A DNA stretch of 11,164 nucleotides. Source: Gudongella sp964604145 (GTDB lineage: Bacteria; Bacillota; Clostridia; Tissierellales; Tissierellaceae). The translations under genes and the position numbers were made by a program. The notes below the pieces were generated by a model that did not search any database, had not been told where the DNA came from, and saw only the letters and a program-made list of their open reading frames with translations. The stretch is taken from contig CAZRXS010000044.1 of NCBI GenBank assembly GCA_964604145.1, forward strand, positions 1 to 11,164. The letters are read 5' to 3'. Shown here in pieces: positions 6,936-11,164 of the stretch. Every line of letters starts with the position of its first letter. Position 1 is the first letter of the stretch.

Positions 6936-7262
6936 ATGAAGCTTGTTGTGGCTATTGTTCAAGACCAGGATGCACCAAGTTTAATAGAAGACTTAACTGA
7001 TAAGGAATTTCGAGTAACTAAGCTTGCATCGACAGGTGGGTTTTTAAAGGCGGGTAACACAACTCTTTTAAGCGGAGTAGAAGATGATAAAGTAAAGGAG
7101 TTTATAAAAATCATTGAGAATAATTGCAAGACAAGAGAAATAACAACTTCTCTCTTAACTGTTACAATGCCAGGGGATACTTATATACCCTACCCACTAG
7201 AAGTGAAGGTTGGCGGAGCTACTGTATTTGTTCTTGATATAGAACAACACCTTAGGATTTAG
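6936..7262 (+). CDS. darA: c-di-AMP receptor DarA (YaaQ/PstA), first copy
   Basis: DarA is a small trimeric PII-like protein that binds cyclic di-AMP; its downstream target is not settled. The signature TKLASTGGFL is at 28-37, followed by GNTTLLSGVED (40-50), the conserved ligand-contacting parts of the family. The 108-residue length and the long flexible insert between about 65 and 90 match the usual form. ATG 6936 follows GGGGAGGTG. It lies directly after tmk, the same position as yaaQ in Bacillus subtilis, and is followed within 10 bases by a shorter paralogue. Confidence 0.94.
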   Translation: MKLVVAIVQDQDAPSLIEDLTDKEFRVTKLASTGGFLKAGNTTLLSGVEDDKVKEFIKIIENNCKTREITTSLLTVTMPGDTYIPYPLEVKVGGATVFVLDIEQHLRI

Positions 7263-7272
7263 GGGGGATTTT

Positions 7273-7548
7273 ATGAAATTAATTATTGTCGTTTTAGATA
7301 ATGAAAATTCAAAAAAGATAAGTAAAGTACTTTTATCCCAAAAGGTAAGGGCTACAAAACTAGCTTCTAGTGGAGGATTCTTAGGTCTAGGAAATACAAC
7401 TCTTTTAATTGGTGTAGAAGATGAAAAAGTAGATGGAATAATTTCATTAATAGAGAAAGAACATATAAGTAGAGATAAAAAGACTGAAAAAAATGGCTCT
7501 AAAATCAATATATTTGTAGTGCCAATTGATGATTATATAAGAATTTAG
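7273..7548 (+). CDS. Second, shorter DarA/YaaQ-family protein
   Basis: This 91-residue protein is clearly a paralogue of the preceding gene: TKLASSGGFL at 28-37 and GNTTLLIGVED at 40-50 are nearly identical in sequence and position. It differs by a shorter, Lys-rich segment (about 64-77) where the first copy has its long loop, so the C-terminal half is about 17 residues shorter. The ligand-contacting motifs are kept, so c-di-AMP binding is likely but not shown. It may form homo- or hetero-trimers with the first copy. AGGGGGGA before ATG 7273 acts as the ribosome binding site. In Bacillus subtilis the unrelated yaaR occupies this position, as I recall the order. Confidence 0.88.
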   Translation: MKLIIVVLDNENSKKISKVLLSQKVRATKLASSGGFLGLGNTTLLIGVEDEKVDGIISLIEKEHISRDKKTEKNGSKINIFVVPIDDYIRI

Positions 7549-7561
7549 ATTTGGAGGAAAA

Positions 7562-8542
7562 ATGGACTATAAGGATATTATCGGCCACGACTTGGTCATT
7601 AAAAGCCTAAAAAAAGCTTGTGAAAACCATAAAATAAGCCATTTTTATATATTTGAAGGACAAGAAGGTCTTGGTAAAAGGTCAGTAGCAGAAGTCTTTG
7701 CCAAGACTCTATTATGTAAAAAAAAGGGCATAGAAGCTTGCGATAATTGCAACTCATGTTATAAATTTGATAATAGGACCCACCCAGATTTTAAAGAGGT
7801 GTCTCCAGAAAAGGATATAATAAGAAAGGCGCAGATTGATGAATTAATAAAATTTATAAATAGTTCACCTTTTGAGAGTGAAAAAAAACTTATCGTTATT
7901 GATAGGGCTCATTTAATGAATAAAGAAGCACAAAATGGCCTACTTAAAAGTTTGGAAGAGCCACCCGAGTATATACATATTATACTGGTGTCCTCAGATA
8001 GCAAAAACCTTCTTTCCACCATTCGTTCTAGGGGACAAAGAATCCATTTTTACCCTATAAAAGAGGATGAGATAGCAGATTATTTATTAAAGACTCTACA
8101 AGTAAAAAAAGACCATGCCCTATTTTTATCAAAATTATCAGATGGTTCTTTGGGTAGGGCAATCCTTTTATCAGAATCTGAAGACTTTTTTTTAAGAAGA
8201 GAGTGGCTTTTAGAATTAACGGATGGACTTATCCAAAAAGAAGCTTTTAGAATATTTTCTGCAGTAGATTATTTTTATTCAAATAAAGATTTTGCTGAAG
8301 ACTTGCTTCAGGTTTTAATGATATGGTTCCGTGACTTAGCTGTATATAAGGCGACAGAGGATATAAAGCTTGTAATAAATAGGGATAAAGAAGAATTATT
8401 ATTAAAACAAAGTTTTATGGATTTCGAGCTAATAAATGATATAATAGAGAAGATACAAGAAACTTCGTTTGATATACAGATGAATGTGAATTTTCAATTG
8501 TCCATAGAAACCATGCTTTTGAAAATTCAGGGGGAGGTATAA
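7562..8542 (+). CDS. holB: DNA polymerase III subunit delta'
   Basis: Delta' is the stator subunit of the clamp loader that places the beta sliding clamp on DNA. Residues 1-30 carry the typical start (IIGHDLVIKSL). A P-loop-like EGQEGLGKRS is at 32-41, with Arg40 where the first Ser/Thr of an active Walker A would be; delta' is generally not an active ATPase. Four Cys (52, 60, 63, 66) form the zinc site. IVIDRAHLMN (111-120), LLKSLEEPP (127-135) and TIRSRGQR (153-160) follow. The last is the sensor SRC motif with Gly in place of Cys. The 326-residue length is normal. TTGGAGGAA sits a few bases before ATG 7562. The stop overlaps the next start by one base (TAATG). Confidence 0.93.
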   Translation: MDYKDIIGHDLVIKSLKKACENHKISHFYIFEGQEGLGKRSVAEVFAKTLLCKKKGIEACDNCNSCYKFDNRTHPDFKEVSPEKDIIRKAQIDELIKFINSSPFESEKKLIVIDRAHLMNKEAQNGLLKSLEEPPEYIHIILVSSDSKNLLSTIRSRGQRIHFYPIKEDEIADYLLKTLQVKKDHALFLSKLSDGSLGRAILLSESEDFFLRREWLLELTDGLIQKEAFRIFSAVDYFYSNKDFAEDLLQVLMIWFRDLAVYKATEDIKLVINRDKEELLLKQSFMDFELINDIIEKIQETSFDIQMNVNFQLSIETMLLKIQGEV

Positions 8543-9411
8543 TGGTAAAAGTTGTAGGAGTTAGATTTAAAAAGGCTGGGAAAATATATTATTTTGATCC
8601 TGATAAAATAGATATAGAAATAAATGACTTTGTTATAGTAGAGACTGCAAGAGGTTTGGAGTTTGGAATTGTAGTAGTTGGGCCTAAAGAAGTTGAAGAA
8701 GATGAGATAGTATCTCCATTAAAGCCAGTCCTTAGAATAGCTGAAGATGAGGATTTTGAGATACACAAAGACAATAAGAAAAAGGCAAAAGAGGCTATGA
8801 TTATTTGTGAAGAAAAGGTAAAAGAACATGGTCTAGATATGAAATTAGTTGATGTAGAGTATACTTTTGATAACAATAAGGTTATATTTTATTTCACTGC
8901 AGATAATAGAATAGACTTTAGAGAACTTGTCAAAGACCTAGCGTCAATATTTAAAACTAGAATAGAACTAAGACAAATTGGCGTAAGGGATAAGGCAAAA
9001 ATAATAGGTGGAATAGGACCCTGTGGACAAATAACTTGCTGTACTAGATTTTTAGGGGAGTTCGCACCTGTCTCGATTAAAATGGCAAAAGAACAAAGCT
9101 TATCTTTAAATCCGGCAAAGATATCAGGACTTTGTGGACGCCTTATGTGCTGTTTAAAATATGAACAAGAGACATATGAAGATTTATTAGTAAACATGCC
9201 AGAAGTTGGTGCAATTATAAAGGCTCCAGATGGAACAGGTGTAGTGATATCATCATATACCTTACTTCAGAAAGTAAGGGCCAAAGTTAAGCTTGCAGAT
9301 GGGACAGAAGACATTTTCCAATACGGTGTAGATGAAATCGAGTTAACAGGAGAATATGATTCATGTTATCAAGGATATGGCTCAAATAATAACCATACAA
9401 ATGACGACTAG
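8542..9411 (+). CDS. ricT: YaaT/RicT, PSP1-domain protein of the Y-complex
   Basis: RicT (YaaT) works with RicA and RicF in Bacillus subtilis as a complex that carries [4Fe-4S] clusters and affects RNase Y-dependent mRNA maturation, competence, sporulation and biofilm formation. The N-terminal half (1-130) includes VETARGLEFGIVV (33-45). The PSP1 C-terminal region carries Cys clusters GPCGQITCC (159-167; Cys161, 166, 167) and GLCGRLMCC (196-204; Cys198, 203, 204), the likely cluster ligands. The 289-residue length is typical. The last 15 or so residues are a polar Asn/Asp-rich tail. ATG 8542 shares its A with the holB stop and is preceded by GGGGGAGG. A ferredoxin gene lies 79 bases downstream. 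Confidence 0.94.
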   Translation: MVKVVGVRFKKAGKIYYFDPDKIDIEINDFVIVETARGLEFGIVVVGPKEVEEDEIVSPLKPVLRIAEDEDFEIHKDNKKKAKEAMIICEEKVKEHGLDMKLVDVEYTFDNNKVIFYFTADNRIDFRELVKDLASIFKTRIELRQIGVRDKAKIIGGIGPCGQITCCTRFLGEFAPVSIKMAKEQSLSLNPAKISGLCGRLMCCLKYEQETYEDLLVNMPEVGAIIKAPDGTGVVISSYTLLQKVRAKVKLADGTEDIFQYGVDEIELTGEYDSCYQGYGSNNNHTNDD

Positions 9412-9490
9412 TATATAAATTTTGCTTTTAAAAACACGAGATTTCTGTTAGAATATAAACATAGAAGGATAGTTTGAGGAGGTGAAGTGA

Positions 9491-9658
9491 ATGGCTTATA
9501 AAATAACAGACGATTGTATCGCTTGTGGTACATGTGAACCAGAATGTCCAACAGAGGCAATATCACCAGGAGATATTTATGTAATAGACCCTGATAAATG
9601 CATTGACTGTGGAAATTGTGCGGCAGTGTGTCCTACTGATGCATGTATTCCAGAGTAG
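9491..9658 (+). CDS. 2[4Fe-4S] clostridial-type ferredoxin
   Basis: This 55-residue protein is a low-potential electron carrier with two [4Fe-4S] clusters. The ligands follow the classic pattern: CxxCxxCxxxCP at Cys9, 12, 15 and 19, and again at Cys37, 40, 43 and 47. An extra Cys52 lies near the C-terminus. The length is exactly that of small clostridial ferredoxins. A perfect AGGAGGTGA at 9477-9485 lies five bases before ATG 9491, predicting strong translation. It is separated by 79 bases from ricT and ends just before a terminator, so it may have its own message. It occupies the place of yabA in the Bacillus order. Partners are unknown. Confidence 0.96.
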   Translation: MAYKITDDCIACGTCEPECPTEAISPGDIYVIDPDKCIDCGNCAAVCPTDACIPE

Positions 9659-9670
9659 TACTTAGATCTA

Positions 9671-9696
9671 AAGAGACCCCTAGCTGGGTCTTTTTT
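9671..9696 (+). terminator. Rho-independent terminator after the ferredoxin
   Basis: AGACCC at 9674-9679 pairs with GGGTCT at 9686-9691 around the loop CTAGCT (9680-9685). A run of T follows directly (9691-9696). The stem can extend by one or two weaker pairs. It closes the ferredoxin transcript 13 bases after its stop codon and should reduce read-through into yabB and rsmI. Confidence 0.88.
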
Positions 9697-9698
9697 GG

Positions 9699-9704
9699 TA
9701 TAAT
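9699..9704 (+). promoter_or_regulatory. Possible -10 box for yabB-rsmI
   Basis: A perfect TATAAT follows the ferredoxin terminator, but the bases 17-18 bp upstream fall in the terminator stem and do not resemble a -35. A start from here would leave an mRNA leader of only about 10-15 bases before the AAGGAG at 9717-9722. It is attractive only because the terminator isolates yabB from upstream transcription. Confidence 0.3.
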
Positions 9705-9727
9705 TTGAAAGAAAATAAGGAGTAATA

Positions 9728-10444
9728 ATGGAAAGAATAGATATAGTACCAGGAAGCGAATACAAAATTATACAAAACAGGGAGATGTTTTCCTATGGGA
9801 TAGATGCGATTCTTTTATCCTCTTTTGCAAAGGCTAAAGGTCTTGTTATAGATTTAGGTACAGGGACAGGGATAATTCCACTTAGTTTAGTAGATAATAA
9901 AAAAATAGATAAGATTATTGGTGTTGAAATCCAAAAAGAAGTTGCAGAGATTGCACAGAGAAATGTAGCTTTAAATAATCTACATGATAAAATAGAGATA
10001 TGGAATATAGACTTAAAAGACCTAGCAAAAAAACTCCCCAAGGGAAGTGTTGATACTATAATTACCAACCCTCCATATATGAAAGCAGGAGGGGCGATAG
10101 TAAATGATAAAGAAAACTTTGCCATTTCAAGGCATGAAATAAAGACTAGCCTAGAAGATATTATAAAGACAAGTAGCTTTCTATTAAAGCAATATGGAAA
10201 GTTATATATTGTACATAGACCAAATAGGCTTGTTGATCTTCTATGTTCATTAAGAGAAAATGATATAGAGCCAAAATATATAAAATGGGTATATCCAAAA
10301 AGAGATAAACAGGCCAACCTTTTTCTTCTAGAAGCTGTAAAAGGCGGAAAAAGAGATTTTAAATATAGAAAACCTTTAATTGTTTATAGAGATGATGGCG
10401 AATACACTGATGATTTGCTCAAGATTTACAGGAGAAAGAGATGA
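9728..10444 (+). CDS. YabB/TrmN6-type methyltransferase, likely tRNA A37 N6
   Basis: This is a class I SAM-dependent methyltransferase of the YabB/YfiC group. The E. coli relative methylates N6 of adenine 37 in tRNA1(Val). Near the start, SYGIDAILLSSF (22-33) is typical of the group. The SAM-binding motif I, VIDLGTGTGIIPL, is at 40-52. The acidic ribose-binding position is in GVEIQ (65-69). The N6-amine catalytic motif NPPY is at 114-117, followed by MKAGG. Its length of 238 residues is normal. AAGGAG at 9717-9722 precedes ATG 9728 by five bases. It overlaps the region leading to rsmI, as in the yabB-yazA-yabC order of Bacillus, but without a yazA (GIY-YIG) gene between. The exact RNA target is inferred from the family. 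Confidence 0.9.
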   Translation: MERIDIVPGSEYKIIQNREMFSYGIDAILLSSFAKAKGLVIDLGTGTGIIPLSLVDNKKIDKIIGVEIQKEVAEIAQRNVALNNLHDKIEIWNIDLKDLAKKLPKGSVDTIITNPPYMKAGGAIVNDKENFAISRHEIKTSLEDIIKTSSFLLKQYGKLYIVHRPNRLVDLLCSLRENDIEPKYIKWVYPKRDKQANLFLLEAVKGGKRDFKYRKPLIVYRDDGEYTDDLLKIYRRKR

Positions 10445-10448
10445 TAAT

Positions 10449-11164
10449 ATGGATTTTGGCAAACTATACATATGCGCAACACCTATTGGCAATCTCGAGG
10501 ATATGTCATTAAGGGCGATTCGCATCCTTAATGAAGTAGACTTTATTGGAGCAGAAGATACAAGACATACACTTAAACTATTAAATCACTACCATATAAA
10601 AAAACATCTTACAAGTTACCACCAGCATAATATCAAAGAAAAAGGGCCACAGTTAATAGAAAAGATAAAATCTGGACAGACCATGGCACTGGTCTCTGAC
10701 GCAGGAATGCCTGGAATATCAGATCCAGGTGAACATTTGATTAAGCTAGCAATAAAAGAGAATATAGAAGTTATTGGATTGCCAGGAGCCTCTGCAATGT
10801 TGCTTGCACTAGTAATATCAGGACTATCTACAGAGAAGTTTGCATTTGAAGGCTTTCTTCCAACAAAGAAAAATGAGCGGATTCGGGAATTGGAAAAGCT
10901 AAAAGAAGAAGCCAGAACCCTAATATTTTATGAAAGTCCCCATAGGATAGTGGAATCTTTAAAGGCAATGCTTTTTGTATTAGGTGATAGGAAAACCTCT
11001 TTATCAAGAGAATTGACAAAGCGATTCGAGGAGACTATTAGGGGAAATTTATCAGAGATAATAGAAATTGCGAGTTTAAGAGAGCTAAAAGGAGAAATGG
11101 TAGTAGTAGTAGAAGGATATAAAAAAGAAGCAGAAGATTTTGATATAAAAGAGATGTTAAATGC
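10449..11164 (+). CDS. rsmI: 16S rRNA (cytidine-1402-2'-O)-methyltransferase, 3' end beyond window
   Basis: RsmI methylates the ribose 2'-OH of C1402 in 16S rRNA at the decoding centre, using SAM. The 238 visible residues cover most of the protein: ATPIGNLED (10-18), AEDTRHTLKLLNH (35-47), the SAM-binding LVSDAGMPGISDPG (81-94), GLPGASAM (110-117), FEGFLPTK (133-140), IFYESPHR (159-166) and SRELTKRFEET (186-196). The usual length is about 275-290 residues, so roughly 40 are missing past 11164. ATG at 10449 is chosen because the family consensus starts within ten residues of it. AGGAGA at 10430-10435 and AAGAG at 10436-10440, inside the end of yabB, can serve as binding sites. It starts four bases after the yabB stop, so the two are co-translated from one message. 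Confidence 0.95.
   Translation, partial: MDFGKLYICATPIGNLEDMSLRAIRILNEVDFIGAEDTRHTLKLLNHYHIKKHLTSYHQHNIKEKGPQLIEKIKSGQTMALVSDAGMPGISDPGEHLIKLAIKENIEVIGLPGASAMLLALVISGLSTEKFAFEGFLPTKKNERIRELEKLKEEARTLIFYESPHRIVESLKAMLFVLGDRKTSLSRELTKRFEETIRGNLSEIIEIASLRELKGEMVVVVEGYKKEAEDFDIKEMLN

Noticed and set aside
9421..9460. Promoter for the ferredoxin from TTGCTT (9422) and TAGAAT (9449)
   Set aside because: The spacer is 21 bp, too long for a standard sigma-A promoter. With a 17-bp spacer the -35 would be TTTTAA, which is too weak to call.
9793..10317. A 174-codon minus-strand open frame opposite yabB
   Set aside because: It lies antisense to a methyltransferase with a clear motif I and NPPY, and its translation is low-complexity Ser/Ile/Phe, typical of a shadow frame.
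10441..10470. ATG at 10441 as the start of the last gene
   Set aside because: That frame gives MIIWILANYTYAQ, which is unrelated to RsmI. The frame from ATG 10449 gives the ATPIGNLED family start.

Overview
The window looks like chromosomal DNA of a low-GC Gram-positive anaerobe in the Clostridia/Tissierellia range. Support comes from the AT-rich composition, strong AGGAGG-type ribosome binding sites, use of TTG starts, a conserved Firmicutes tmk-yaaQ-holB-yaaT-yabB-rsmI gene order, a clostridial 2[4Fe-4S] ferredoxin, an AmmeMemoRadiSam pair, and a probable selenoprotein. All genes lie on the + strand. The genus cannot be fixed from the sequence alone.

Layout. Positions 1-170 hold a terminator-like hairpin, a run of short CAATTGTGAATTG repeats and a weak promoter. 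A YibE/F-family membrane protein (171-1316) follows. Overlapping its stop codon is a small gene (1313-1600) that ordinary gene callers would miss. It reads as a 95-residue HesB/IscA-like protein only if the in-frame UGA at 1412-1414 is decoded as selenocysteine, and a perfect 6-bp hairpin sits where a bacterial SECIS element should be. Next are ribosomal protein L25/Ctc with a strong terminator (1673-2365), then an AmmeMemoRadiSam module: a fused Memo-like/AMMECR1-like protein followed by its radical SAM enzyme (2384-4776).

After a roughly 100-bp AT-rich gap comes a block comparable to Bacillus subtilis yaaO-to-yabC: Orn/Lys/Arg decarboxylase, thymidylate kinase, two tandem DarA/YaaQ-type c-di-AMP receptor proteins, DNA polymerase III delta' subunit, YaaT/RicT (PSP1), a short ferredoxin, a terminator, a YabB-type tRNA methyltransferase and RsmI, which is cut off by the window end. 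Compared with my recollection of the Bacillus order, a second DarA stands where yaaR would be, and the ferredoxin stands where yabA would be.

Functionally the right half is housekeeping: dTTP supply, the clamp loader, c-di-AMP sensing, RNA-processing regulation through the Y-complex, and tRNA/16S rRNA methylation. The left half is less understood: YibE/F, the Sec-Cys HesB-like protein and the AmmeMemoRadiSam module all lack a settled biochemical role. The best candidate for something overlooked is the selenoprotein gene and its tight coupling to yibE/F.
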